Numbered from the stretch's first letter, positions 6,632-14,515 are shown. The stretch is 14,623 bases of DNA from Fluviibacter sp039805725 (GCA_039805725.1 JBDLTT010000005.1:1-14623), one strand, 5' to 3'. Program-made: numbers and translations. The notes: generated by a model from the sequence alone, not told the origin.

Positions 6632-7636
6632 TTATTCGGCGCGTTGCGCCCGGCTCATGAGCTGCGTCACGGCATCCTGGGCTTTGAGTTCCCCTGCAAT
6701 CACAGCCGCAACGGCGCGCGCAATCGGCATCTCGACCTGAAGCTCGTTGGAAAGACGTGCGACCTCACGCGCCGTGCCCACGCCCTCCGCCACGTGACCC
6801 AAGGCGGCTAGTGTTTCATCCAACGTTTTGCCCTGCCCCAGCGCTAAGCCCACCTGACGATTACGCGACAAATCCCCCGTACAGGTAAGAATCAGATCGC
6901 CCAGGCCAGACAACCCCATCAGTGTCTCCCGGTGACCGCCAAGGCATTCACAGAGGCGGCCAATCTCAGCAATGCCGCGCGTCATCAGCGCCGCACGCGC
7001 GTTATGACCCAGCGATAGGCCATCGCAAATACCGGTGGCAATGGCTAAAACATTTTTTACCGCGCCGCCGACCTCAACACCCACCACATCACCGGAGGCG
7101 TACAACCGCAAATTCGGCGTATGTAGCCAATCCGCTAATTGTTCGGCCAGTGCCAGATCGCGTGAGCCCAATGTCACGGCCGTTGGCATGTGGCGGGCCA
7201 CTTCCTGCGCAAAACTCGGACCCGACAAGGCAGCTGCGGCAACATCACCTAGCTCTTCGCGCACCACCTGATGTGGCAACAGACCGGTTTCCGGTTCGAA
7301 ACCCTTGCACACCCAGACCAAAGGCGGCACCGGCCGTGTGCCATACAACGCCTTGAGCGCCTGCAAGGTCACGCGTAACGCAGCGACTGGTGTCGCCAGG
7401 ATCAGCACATCGGACGAATACAGGTCAGCCAACTCACCCGTCGCCTTGAGTTCAGCCGGCAAGGCAATGTTGGGCAGGAACTGATGATTGATGTGATCCC
7501 GGTTGATGCTAGCCACGACTTCGGGCTCGCGCGCCCAGATGCGCACGTTATGACGCTGCGCCCAATTCGCGGCCAGCGCCGTACCCCAGGCCCCGGCGGC
7601 CAACACACCGATATTCAAACGGGCAGCGTGATTCAT
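6632..7636 (-). CDS. gpsA: NAD(P)H-dependent glycerol-3-phosphate dehydrogenase
   Basis: Makes sn-glycerol-3-phosphate from dihydroxyacetone phosphate for phospholipid synthesis. The 334-aa protein has an N-terminal Rossmann fold (IGVLAAGAWGTALA, 9-22), the segment WVCKGFEPETG, the motif SGPSFAQEVA, the catalytic-lysine segment GGAVKNVLAIATGICDG and the substrate-site stretch GLSGLGDLILTCTGDLSRN. The first glycine of the usual GxGxxG is alanine (A13, codon GCC); the other two are kept. No clear Shine-Dalgarno sequence precedes the ATG at 7636. It lies 24 bases after the secB stop as the last gene of the rhodanese-grxC-secB-gpsA operon, an order shared with enterobacteria. Confidence 0.96.
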   Translation of the reverse strand: MNHAARLNIGVLAAGAWGTALAANWAQRHNVRIWAREPEVVASINRDHINHQFLPNIALPAELKATGELADLYSSDVLILATPVAALRVTLQALKALYGTRPVPPLVWVCKGFEPETGLLPHQVVREELGDVAAAALSGPSFAQEVARHMPTAVTLGSRDLALAEQLADWLHTPNLRLYASGDVVGVEVGGAVKNVLAIATGICDGLSLGHNARAALMTRGIAEIGRLCECLGGHRETLMGLSGLGDLILTCTGDLSRNRQVGLALGQGKTLDETLAALGHVAEGVGTAREVARLSNELQVEMPIARAVAAVIAGELKAQDAVTQLMSRAQRAE

Positions 7637-7652
7637 GCGCGGTTTGACTGGC

Positions 7653-7664
7653 GTAACGCGTTAC
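7653..7664. repeat. 12-bp perfect palindrome at the secB stop
   Basis: GTAACGCGTTAC is its own reverse complement. It contains the secB TAA stop and begins the secB-gpsA gap, where gpsA has no obvious ribosome site. It is too short to be a terminator hairpin. It may be a protein site or chance. Confidence 0.4.
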
Positions 7665-8158
7665 TGAATGGTCGCCGACGCTTCAGCGGCTGCTTCACCT
7701 TCCGGTGCCTGTGCCATGGCGTCAAAATTCACCGGTTGCAAAACCACGGGCGGGAAGCCCGCACGAACCGTGGCATCAGAAACGGCTTCGCGCGCGTACG
7801 GGAAGAGAATATTCGGCACGGCCGAGGCGAGAAAGCCCTGTAGCGCCTCTTCCGGGATACCGGCAACACGGAAGATGCCGGCCTGTTGCACTTCCACCAA
7901 AAAATAGACTTTGTCCGCAGCCTTGGCGGTTACGGTGACCTGTAGCACCCCTTCAAACACGTCTGCACCGAGTTGACCAAAGGCCGTCTTGAACTGGATG
8001 CTGACCTCCGGCGCCTGCGGCTGAAGAAACACCTCCGCACCGCCAGGCACTTCCAGCGACATATCTTTTACATAGAGCTTCTCGATAGCAAACATCGGCT
8101 GACCAGGCGCCTGCTCGGCGTTTACCTGGGTTTCGTTGTTCTGATCGTTTTCGGCCAT
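7661..8158 (-). CDS. secB: Protein-export chaperone SecB
   Basis: Homotetrameric cytosolic chaperone that keeps precursor proteins unfolded and passes them to SecA. The 165-aa protein has the family core: FAIEKLYVKDMSLEVPGG (from about 23), the acidic SecA-contact region around FEGVLQVTVTA, GIFRVAGIP and the C-terminal PNILFPYAREAVSDATVRAGFPP segment followed by PVNFDAM. Acidic and Gln/Asn-rich ends flank the core, as is usual. The start at 8158 has AAGGA 8 bases upstream. The gene lies 49 bases after grxC in the same operon; that gap contains a T-rich stretch that could hold a weak internal -10 (TTTAAT on the minus strand). SecB is found mainly in proteobacteria, which fits the organism call. 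Confidence 0.97.
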   Translation of the reverse strand: MAENDQNNETQVNAEQAPGQPMFAIEKLYVKDMSLEVPGGAEVFLQPQAPEVSIQFKTAFGQLGADVFEGVLQVTVTAKAADKVYFLVEVQQAGIFRVAGIPEEALQGFLASAVPNILFPYAREAVSDATVRAGFPPVVLQPVNFDAMAQAPEGEAAAEASATIQ

Positions 8159-8207
8159 GACACTATCCTTATTGACTGGGGGACATCGATTAAAAAATTA
8201 CGCCGGT

Positions 8208-8462
8208 TCACTTGAGCAGTGGATCCAGACCACCGGCCCGATCCAGTGCTGCCAGATCATCGAACCCACCAATGTGCGTTTCACCGATGTAGATCTGGGG
8301 CACGGTACGCCGCCCGGTGCGTGCCATCATGGCTTCGCGCTGTTCGGGCTCGAGATCGACACGGATCTTCTCGATCTCGGTCACCCCCTTGCTGTTCAGC
8401 AGCTGTTCGGCGCGCACGCAATAGGGGCAAACCGCGGTGGAGTACATCAGCACTTTAGGCAT
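8208..8462 (-). CDS. grxC: Glutaredoxin 3
   Basis: Small dithiol glutaredoxin that reduces disulfides and glutathione mixed disulfides in the cytosol. The 84-aa protein has the active site CPYC at 12-15, the cis-proline motif TVPQIYIGETHIGG (about 53-66) for glutathione binding, and a DDLAALDRAGGLDPLL tail. Length matches the family. GAGG stands 7 bases before the ATG at 8462. It follows the rhodanese gene by 16 bases and precedes secB in the conserved operon. Confidence 0.96.
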   Translation of the reverse strand: MPKVLMYSTAVCPYCVRAEQLLNSKGVTEIEKIRVDLEPEQREAMMARTGRRTVPQIYIGETHIGGFDDLAALDRAGGLDPLLK

Positions 8463-8478
8463 ATGGAAACCTCAATCC

Positions 8479-8901
8479 TTAGTCTTTGGTGGAGCCACGC
8501 TTGAGCGGCAGACCGGCTTTTTCCCAGCCCTGGATACCGCCCTCAAGTTGGCAGACATCCTCGAAGCCGGCTTTGCTCAGCAAGCGACAAGCCGCGGCCG
8601 ATCGCCGGCCTGCAGCACAAATAACCACGACCGGCTTCTTGCGATACTTTTCGAGCTTAGCCACGTTGTCCTGGAGCGCATTTAGCGGGATGGCGATGCT
8701 GCCCTGAATATGGCCAATTGCGACCTCGTGCTCTTCCCGAATATCGACAAAAACACCACCTTCGCGATCCTTGATCGCAATAGCGGCTTGCGGCGAGACG
8801 GCCTTGCCGCCCGGCTGGGCCACCTGACGCACCAGCAGGGCGCCGGATACCAGCATGATCAGCAAAAGCCCCAGATTCAAAGGCTGCAGAAAGAAATCCA
8901 T
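8479..8901 (-). CDS. Membrane-anchored rhodanese-like sulfurtransferase (YibN type)
   Basis: Single-domain rhodanese with an N-terminal membrane anchor, the homologue of E. coli YibN. The 140-aa protein has a hydrophobic segment at about 7-25, then a rhodanese domain with VFVDIREEHEVAIGHIQGS (from about 50) and the active-site loop CAAGRRS with catalytic C95. It ends in GGIQGWEKAGLPL. The start at 8901 is preceded by GGGA at 5 bases. A longer frame begins at 8961, but its ATG overlaps the -10 box of the likely promoter and would not be transcribed. It heads the rhodanese-grxC-secB-gpsA operon. The physiological sulfur acceptor is not known. Confidence 0.92.
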   Translation of the reverse strand: MDFFLQPLNLGLLLIMLVSGALLVRQVAQPGGKAVSPQAAIAIKDREGGVFVDIREEHEVAIGHIQGSIAIPLNALQDNVAKLEKYRKKPVVVICAAGRRSAAACRLLSKAGFEDVCQLEGGIQGWEKAGLPLKRGSTKD

Positions 8902-8957
8902 GTTTTTCCCAAAAAAAGCATTAACTCGGTCGGGCGCGGCTAGAGTCCACGCCTTCG

Positions 8958-8993
8958 GCATTATAGAATAGCGGGCTGGAGCATTTATAGCGG
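8958..8993. repeat. Imperfect direct repeats in the rhodanese / gpmA control region
   Basis: GCATTATAG (8958-8966) recurs as GCATTTATAG (8981-8990), and ATAGCGG occurs at 8968-8974 and 8987-8993. They lie in the 118-base divergent gap 27-62 bases before gpmA and overlap the minus-strand -10 box. They could be a regulator site, overlapping -10-like elements for gpmA, or chance. Confidence 0.3.
8960..8965 (-). promoter_or_regulatory. Sigma-70 -10 box for the rhodanese-grxC-secB-gpsA operon
   Basis: The minus strand reads a perfect TATAAT here, 58 bases before the rhodanese start, giving an expected leader of about 50 bases. The -35 position at 17 bases (minus-strand ATAAAT) is poor, so the promoter may need an activator or rely on the -10. 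Confidence 0.55.
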
Positions 8994-9019
8994 ATTAACC
9001 GAATCACGGACTTAAAACC

Positions 9020-9781
9020 ATGAAAAAAATTGTGCTGCTGCGCCACGGCGAATCTTCCTGGAACAAAGAAAACCGTTTCACGGGCTGGACGGATGTCGAT
9101 CTGACCGAAAAAGGGGTTGAAGAAGCCAAGCAGGCGGGCCGCCTGATGAAGGAGGCCGGCTTTGAATTCGACCAGGCCTACTCGTCGGTGCTGAAGCGCG
9201 CCATGCGTACCCTGTGGCTGGCACTTGAAGAAATGGATCGTCTGTGGATTCCGATTCAACGCAACTGGCGTCTGAATGAACGTCACTATGGTGCCCTGCA
9301 GGGCTTGAATAAAGCGGAAACTGCCGCCAAGTATGGTGATGACCAAGTGCTGGTCTGGCGTCGTAGCTACGACACACCACCGCCGGCGCTGGAGTTCGAC
9401 GATCCGCGCCACCCGCGCTTCGACGCCCGTTACGCGGAAAAGTTCTCGGGGCTGACCGAGAAAGCGCTGCCGATGACCGAATGCCTGAAGGACACGGTCA
9501 CTCGCTTCGTTCCTTTCTGGGAAGGCACCATTGCCCCGGCGGTTAAGGCCGGTAAGAGCGTGATCGTCGCCGCCCACGGCAACTCGATCCGAGCGCTCGT
9601 GAAGTACCTCGACAACATTTCGGACGCAGACATCGTCGAACTGAACATCCCGACCGGTATCCCGCTGGTCTATGAACTGGATGACGAAACGCTGAAGCCG
9701 ATCCGTAGCTACTACCTGGGCGACCAGGAAGCCGCTGCCAAGGCTGCCGCCGCCGTTGCCCAACAAGCCCAACAAAAATAA
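9020..9781 (+). CDS. gpmA: 2,3-bisphosphoglycerate-dependent phosphoglycerate mutase
   Basis: Glycolytic and gluconeogenic enzyme that interconverts 3- and 2-phosphoglycerate through a phosphohistidine. The 253-aa protein has the catalytic H9 in LLRHGES, R60 in VLKRAMRT, E87-R88 in LNERHYGALQGLNK, and the second histidine H186 in VAAHGNSIRAL, all as expected for the cofactor-dependent family. The C-terminus ends in an Ala/Gln-rich tail (about 237-253). The ATG at 9020 has a weak GGA about 9 bases upstream. ctpA follows 34 bases later without a terminator, so gpmA probably heads a gpmA-ctpA-moeB unit. Confidence 0.97.
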   Translation: MKKIVLLRHGESSWNKENRFTGWTDVDLTEKGVEEAKQAGRLMKEAGFEFDQAYSSVLKRAMRTLWLALEEMDRLWIPIQRNWRLNERHYGALQGLNKAETAAKYGDDQVLVWRRSYDTPPPALEFDDPRHPRFDARYAEKFSGLTEKALPMTECLKDTVTRFVPFWEGTIAPAVKAGKSVIVAAHGNSIRALVKYLDNISDADIVELNIPTGIPLVYELDDETLKPIRSYYLGDQEAAAKAAAAVAQQAQQK

Positions 9782-9815
9782 CTGATCAAACTGCACCCCC
9801 CACAGGATCCCCCGC

Positions 9816-11330
9816 ATGGAACAAACGCCCCGTAAACCGCAAACCCCGTCGCAAGACTCCCCGTCGGCCAAATCCGGCTGGATGCGTTCGACGGGGTTCG
9901 GTCTGGTCGGCGTTATCGTCGGGATCCTGATTGCGCTGCAAATTCCTGCATTCGCCGAAAAACCGGCACCGGCTGGCCAAACGACCACTGGCCTGCCGAT
10001 CCAGGATCTCCGTACCTTTGCCGAAGTCTTTAACGCCATCAAGCAGGGCTACGTGGAACCGGTCGAAGACAAGAAGATGATCAGCAACGCCATCTCCGGC
10101 ATGGTTACTAATCTCGATCCGCATTCAACCTACCTGGATGCCGAGGCTTTCAAGGAACTGCAGGTAGGCACGCAGGGCGAGTTTGGTGGTTTGGGCATCG
10201 AAGTGGGCATGGAAGATGGCTTCGTGAAAGTGATCGCACCCATTGAAGATACCCCGGCTGCACGCGCCGGTCTGAAGACTGGCGACCTCATCGTCAAGAT
10301 CGGCGACACGTCGGTCAAAGGATTAACGCTCAATGAGGCCGTCAAGAAGCTGCGCGGCAAACCCAAGACGGATGTCACGTTGACCATCGCCCGCAAGGGC
10401 ATGAACAAACCGCTCGTCGTTACGTTGACGCGCGAAATCATCAAGGTTCAATCCGTCAAATTCAAAATGATTGAACCGGGTTACGGCTATATCCGCATCA
10501 CCCAGTTCCAGGAAAACACCACCGAGATGCTGGCCAACGCACTGAATCAGCTCTACAAGAACGGTCCGCTCAAAGGTCTGATTCTGGATCTGCGTAACGA
10601 TCCGGGCGGCCTGCTCAATGGCGCCGTTGGCGTTGCCGCCGCTTTCCTGCCGGCGGATAAGCTGGTCGTTTCCACCGATGGTCGCGCCCCGGATGCCAAA
10701 CAGAAGTTCTATGCCAAGGCAGAAGACTATCAACGCGGCCGTGATGACGAACTTCGCAATATCCCCCCCGGTGCCAAAACCGTGCCGATGATCGTACTGG
10801 TCAACGGCGGCTCGGCGTCGGCCTCGGAAATCGTCGCTGGCGCGTTACAAGACTACAAGCGCGCTACCATCATCGGCACCCGCACCTTTGGCAAGGGCTC
10901 GGTCCAAACCGTGCTGCCGCTGCCGGGTAACACCGCCATCAAACTGACCACCGCGCGTTACTACACCCCGAACGGCCGTTCGATTCAGGCCAAGGGGATC
11001 GATCCAGATGTCGAAATCGAAGAAGTGCCTGGTGCCAAGAAGAATGGTCTGTTGCGTGAAGCGGATCTGGATGGTCATTTGACCAACGGCCAGGATAAAG
11101 ACGCCGAGAAGAAATCCGATAAGCCCAATGGCAAATCCAACGGCAAAGACAAGGACGACGAATTCGCCGGTCTGGCCATCGCCGACTACACCACCGCCAA
11201 GGATCGCCAATTCGTCGAAGCCATCAAGCGCCTGGGCGGTAAACCGCCAGTCGCGGCCAAAGAGACCGCTAAAGACGGCAAAGCCAGCGCGCCTGCGGCA
11301 ACCACAACGGAAACGCCCGCAGGAAAATAA
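9816..11330 (+). CDS. ctpA: S41 family C-terminal processing peptidase
   Basis: Periplasmic serine protease that cleaves proteins near their C-termini; relatives act on cell-wall hydrolases and other envelope proteins. The 504-aa protein has a cytoplasmic N-terminus and a hydrophobic segment at about 27-45 ending in AFA (45-47), a possible signal-peptidase site. A PDZ domain (about 115-205, with GGLGIEVGMEDG) and the peptidase core follow. The Ser-Lys dyad is S335 in NGGSASASEIVAG and K360 in TFGKGSVQT, with Q364; the spacing of 25 and 4 equals that of B. subtilis CtpB. The C-terminal 90 or so residues contain a Lys/Asp/Asn-rich low-complexity stretch (about 425-448) and an Ala/Thr-rich end. 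In many relatives an envC-like gene lies between gpmA and this gene; none is present here. The symbol is the common one for the family. Confidence 0.94.
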   Translation: MEQTPRKPQTPSQDSPSAKSGWMRSTGFGLVGVIVGILIALQIPAFAEKPAPAGQTTTGLPIQDLRTFAEVFNAIKQGYVEPVEDKKMISNAISGMVTNLDPHSTYLDAEAFKELQVGTQGEFGGLGIEVGMEDGFVKVIAPIEDTPAARAGLKTGDLIVKIGDTSVKGLTLNEAVKKLRGKPKTDVTLTIARKGMNKPLVVTLTREIIKVQSVKFKMIEPGYGYIRITQFQENTTEMLANALNQLYKNGPLKGLILDLRNDPGGLLNGAVGVAAAFLPADKLVVSTDGRAPDAKQKFYAKAEDYQRGRDDELRNIPPGAKTVPMIVLVNGGSASASEIVAGALQDYKRATIIGTRTFGKGSVQTVLPLPGNTAIKLTTARYYTPNGRSIQAKGIDPDVEIEEVPGAKKNGLLREADLDGHLTNGQDKDAEKKSDKPNGKSNGKDKDDEFAGLAIADYTTAKDRQFVEAIKRLGGKPPVAAKETAKDGKASAPAATTTETPAGK

Positions 11331-11336
11331 TCCGTC

Positions 11337-12080
11337 ATGAATGACCAGCAACTGCTGCGCTACAGCCGGCATATTCTGGTCGACGAGATCGGCGTTGAGG
11401 GGCAGGAAAAGCTTCTCACCGCCCATGTGCTGATCATCGGTGCCGGCGGCCTCGGTTCACCGGCCGCACTCTATCTGGCCAGCGCCGGTGTCGGCACACT
11501 CAGTATCGCTGACGGCGACACCGTCGAACTGAGCAACCTGCAGCGCCAAATTCTGCATAGCGATGCCACCATCGGTACCGCTAAAACGCAGAGCGCACAA
11601 CAGGCACTGGCGCGAACCAATCCCGACTGTATCGTTCAGCCGTTGCCTCGGCTCGAAGACCAAGCACTCCGGGATGCCGTAGCACACGCGGATGTCGTGC
11701 TCGACTGCAGCGACAATTTCGCAACACGCTACGCGCTCAACCGTGCCTGCGTCGCCCTCAAGAAACCCCTGGTCTCTGGCGCCGCCATCAAACTGACCGG
11801 ACAACTCTTTGTGTTTGACCCACACCAGCCGCAAGCGCCCTGCTATGCCTGTCTCTACCCGGAAGAAGGCCACGATGAAGAACTGCGCTGCGCCACCACC
11901 GGCATCCTCGCGCCCGTCACCGGTGTCATTGGCTGCATGCAGGCCGTGGAAGCCATCAAACTCATTACCGGCTTTGGCCAAGCAGCTACCGGCCTACTGC
12001 AACGCTATGACGCATTGACTGGCCGCTGGACGGCTTCAAACGTCACCCAAGACCCACACTGCCAAACCTGTTGGAAATAG
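11337..12080 (+). CDS. moeB: HesA/MoeB/ThiF family adenylyltransferase
   Basis: E1-like enzyme that adenylates the C-terminal glycine of a small sulfur carrier (MoaD or ThiS) for molybdopterin or thiamine synthesis. The 247-aa protein has the ATP-binding GAGGLGSP (35-42), the SNLQRQ motif (66-71), the conserved D127 in CSDNFATR, the cysteine of RCATTG (C185), and zinc ligands C169/C172 and C242/C245. There is no C-terminal rhodanese domain, so it is the short MoeB/ThiF form. Sequence alone does not decide between MoeB and ThiF; the position after gpmA-ctpA is one where betaproteobacterial annotations usually use moeB. The start is 6 bases after the ctpA stop. The nearest AGGA is 12 bases away, so translation is probably coupled. 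Confidence 0.92.
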   Translation: MNDQQLLRYSRHILVDEIGVEGQEKLLTAHVLIIGAGGLGSPAALYLASAGVGTLSIADGDTVELSNLQRQILHSDATIGTAKTQSAQQALARTNPDCIVQPLPRLEDQALRDAVAHADVVLDCSDNFATRYALNRACVALKKPLVSGAAIKLTGQLFVFDPHQPQAPCYACLYPEEGHDEELRCATTGILAPVTGVIGCMQAVEAIKLITGFGQAATGLLQRYDALTGRWTASNVTQDPHCQTCWK

Positions 12081-12090
12081 CGTCGCCCAA

Positions 12091-12145
12091 TTGAATGCGG
12101 GCAAGCGAATTCATTTATCATCTATGGGTATCTAGCCCCTATAGG
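12091..12145 (+). promoter_or_regulatory. Candidate promoter and inverted repeat before hsdR
   Basis: The 73-base gap after moeB is more AT-rich than its surroundings. TTGAAT (12091-12096) with TTTATC at 17 bases, or TATCAT (12116-12121) at 19 bases, are possible sigma-70 elements. Just after them CTATGGG (12122-12128) and CCC-CT-ATAG (12136-12144) form an imperfect inverted repeat that includes the palindrome CCTATAGG (12138-12145). It could be an operator for the restriction locus. There is no terminator between moeB and this region. Confidence 0.3.
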
Positions 12146-12153
12146 TTGCTCCG

Positions 12154-14511
12154 GTGAAGTTTTCAGAACGCGATGTTTGCACCAAATTCATCACCCCTGC
12201 CGTCGTTGCAGCGGGCTGGGATTTGCAAACGCAAATCCGGGAAGAAGTCAGCTTTACCAAAGGCCGCATCGTGGTACGCGGCAAACTGCATAGCCGTGGC
12301 AAAGCCAAGCGTGCCGATTACATACTTTACGCCCGCCCGAACCTACCCATTGCCCTGATCGAAGCCAAGGATCAGTCCCATAGTGTGGGCGATGGGATGC
12401 AACAGGCGCTCAACTACGCCGAAACGCTCGATATTCCGTTTGTGTTCTCCAGCAATGGCAAAGCATTCCTGTTACACGACCGCACGGGCACGTCGTCTCA
12501 AGTTGAAACAACACTTGATCTAACCGACTTCCCCTCGCCAGCCGACCTCTGGGCCCGTTACTGCACCTGGAAAGGCCTGAGCGGTGACGCCATCACCACG
12601 GTCGAAACGCCGTATTACGATGATGGCTCGGGTCGTACTCCGCGCTATTACCAAGCCAACGCCATTAACCGCGCTGTCGAGGCCGTAGCCCGTGGGCAGC
12701 AGCGAATTCTGTTGGTCATGGCCACCGGCACCGGTAAAACCTATACCGCCTTCCAGATCATCTACCGGCTCTGGAAAGCTAAGATCAAGAAACGCATTCT
12801 CTTCCTGGCCGATCGCAACATTCTAGTTGATCAAACCCGTACCAACGACTTCAAACCCTTTGGTCCGGCCATGACCAAGATCGAGAAGCGTCAGGCCAAC
12901 AAAGCCTATGAGATTTACCTCTCGCTCTATCAGGCGGTTACCGGCAACGAAGAAGAGAAGAACATCTACAAGCAGTTCTCACCCGACTTCTTCGATCTCA
13001 TCGTTGTCGATGAGTGCCACCGCGGTAGCGCTGCTGAAGATTCGGCCTGGCGCGAGATCCTGGATTACTTCTCCAGCGCCACCCAGATCGGCATGACCGC
13101 AACGCCCAAAGAAACCAAGGATGTCTCCAACATCCATTACTTTGGCAAACCGGTCTATACCTACTCGCTGAAGCAAGGCATCGAAGACGGCTTCCTGGCG
13201 CCGTACAAAGTGGTTCGTATCGATATCGACAAAGACCTGGAGGGCTGGCGCCCCACCAAGGGCCAGGTCGATAAGCATGGCAACCTGATCGAAGACCGGA
13301 TCTACAACCAGAAAGACTTCGATCGCAACCTCGTGCTTGAAGCGCGGACCGAACTCGTTGCGCAAAAGATCACCGAATACTTACGTGCCACCGACCCCTA
13401 CGCCAAGACCATCGTCTTCTGCGAAGACATCGATCATGCCGAGCGGATGCGCCAAGCCCTCGTGAATCTCAACCCCGACTTGGTTAAAGAGAACCGCAAG
13501 TACGTCATGCGTATTACCGGTGACGAACAAGAAGGCAAAGCCGAACTGGATAACTTCATCGACCCGGAAAGCCGTTACCCGGTCATTGCCACCACCAGCA
13601 AGCTGATGACCACCGGCGTCGATGCCCAGACCTGCAAACTCGTCGTGCTCGATCAACGCATTCAGTCCATGACCGAGTTCAAACAGATCATTGGTCGTGG
13701 CACTCGCATCAACGAGGACTACGACAAATACTGGTTCACCATCATGGACTTCAAAAAGGCGACCGAACTATTCGCCGACAAAGACTTTGATGGCGAGCCA
13801 GTCGTAATCTACCAGCCTAAACCCGGCGAACCGCCTGTGCCCCCGGAACCACCGGGTGAGCAGGGAGACGGTCAGCCTGGCGACGTCATCATTGACCCGC
13901 CATACCCACCTTGGCCACCAGAACCGCCAGGTGAAAAGCGCATCAAATACGTGCTCGATAAAGGCGTACCGGTCTACGTGGTGGCCGAGCGGGTTCAATA
14001 CTATGGCCCCGATGGCAAACTCATCACCGAATCGCTCAAGGATTACACCCGCAAAGCGGTCCGCAAAGAGTACGCCTCACTCGATGCCTTCCTACGCAAA
14101 TGGTCTGCCGCCGAGAAGAAGCAAGCCGTCATCGAAGAACTCGAATCCCATGGCGTCTTGCTTGAAGCCCTGGCCGAAGAAGTCACCAAGAAGGAAGGCA
14201 AGGCTTTCGACCCCTTCGACCTGATCTGCCACATCGCCTTTGACCAACCGGCGCTATCCCGCAAAGAACGGGTCGAACAGGTAAAGAAACGGGATGCCTT
14301 CACCCAATACGGCGATCAAGCACGCGCTGTACTCAATGCCCTGCTGGATAAATACGCCGATGCCGGCATTGAGAGCATTGAAGACATCAAGATCCTCACG
14401 CTTGATCCATTCACACAGTTAGGCACCGCGCCAGAACTCATTCAGGCCTTTGGCGGTAAACCCGCTTATCTGAACGCCATTCACGAACTCGAACAACAGC
14501 TCTACGCATGA
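12154..14511 (+). CDS. hsdR: Type I restriction enzyme R (motor and nuclease) subunit, EcoAI/EcoEI type
   Basis: Restriction subunit that translocates DNA using ATP and cuts unmodified DNA in complex with HsdM and HsdS. The 785-aa protein has an N-terminal nuclease with D55 and E70-A-K72 (ADYILY...IALIEAKDQS). A superfamily 2 helicase follows: Walker A MATGTGKT (189-196), motif II DECH (286-289), motif III TATP (315-318), motif V region TTSKLMTTGVDAQ (480-492) and motif VI QIIGRGTR (511-518). A proline-rich linker (about 555-594) separates this from the C-terminal domain of the EcoEI type, which should bind the modification complex. It starts at GTG 12154 with AGG 8 bases upstream; an in-frame TAG at 12142-12144 rules out an earlier start. 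The gene appears intact. hsdM and hsdS would be expected downstream, beyond the window. Confidence 0.95.
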   Translation: MKFSERDVCTKFITPAVVAAGWDLQTQIREEVSFTKGRIVVRGKLHSRGKAKRADYILYARPNLPIALIEAKDQSHSVGDGMQQALNYAETLDIPFVFSSNGKAFLLHDRTGTSSQVETTLDLTDFPSPADLWARYCTWKGLSGDAITTVETPYYDDGSGRTPRYYQANAINRAVEAVARGQQRILLVMATGTGKTYTAFQIIYRLWKAKIKKRILFLADRNILVDQTRTNDFKPFGPAMTKIEKRQANKAYEIYLSLYQAVTGNEEEKNIYKQFSPDFFDLIVVDECHRGSAAEDSAWREILDYFSSATQIGMTATPKETKDVSNIHYFGKPVYTYSLKQGIEDGFLAPYKVVRIDIDKDLEGWRPTKGQVDKHGNLIEDRIYNQKDFDRNLVLEARTELVAQKITEYLRATDPYAKTIVFCEDIDHAERMRQALVNLNPDLVKENRKYVMRITGDEQEGKAELDNFIDPESRYPVIATTSKLMTTGVDAQTCKLVVLDQRIQSMTEFKQIIGRGTRINEDYDKYWFTIMDFKKATELFADKDFDGEPVVIYQPKPGEPPVPPEPPGEQGDGQPGDVIIDPPYPPWPPEPPGEKRIKYVLDKGVPVYVVAERVQYYGPDGKLITESLKDYTRKAVRKEYASLDAFLRKWSAAEKKQAVIEELESHGVLLEALAEEVTKKEGKAFDPFDLICHIAFDQPALSRKERVEQVKKRDAFTQYGDQARAVLNALLDKYADAGIESIEDIKILTLDPFTQLGTAPELIQAFGGKPAYLNAIHELEQQLYA

Positions 14512-14515
14512 CGAC

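Noticed and set aside
6638..6650. GGCGC-GTT-GCGCC hairpin near the trmL-gpsA junction as a terminator
   Set aside because: It lies inside the gpsA coding end, has a 5-bp stem, and no T run follows on either strand.
8902..8961. Rhodanese start at ATG 8961
   Set aside because: This ATG overlaps the minus-strand TATAAT, so it would precede the transcript start; ATG 8901 has GGGA and begins directly before the membrane anchor.
8921..10042. 373-codon open frame on the minus strand
   Set aside because: It lies antisense to gpmA and the start of ctpA, both certain genes, and covers their promoter. Its composition is what the reverse complement of GC-rich coding DNA gives, and no domain is recognisable.
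10845..11981. Minus-strand open frames of 193 and 174 codons (10845-11426 and 11457-11981)
   Set aside because: Shadows of ctpA and moeB; their Gly/Phe/Val-rich text is typical of reversed coding DNA.
12154..14511. HsdR as part of a new helicase-nuclease system rather than type I restriction
   Set aside because: The nuclease, helicase and C-terminal domain order and length match EcoAI/EcoEI-type R subunits, so the ordinary explanation suffices.
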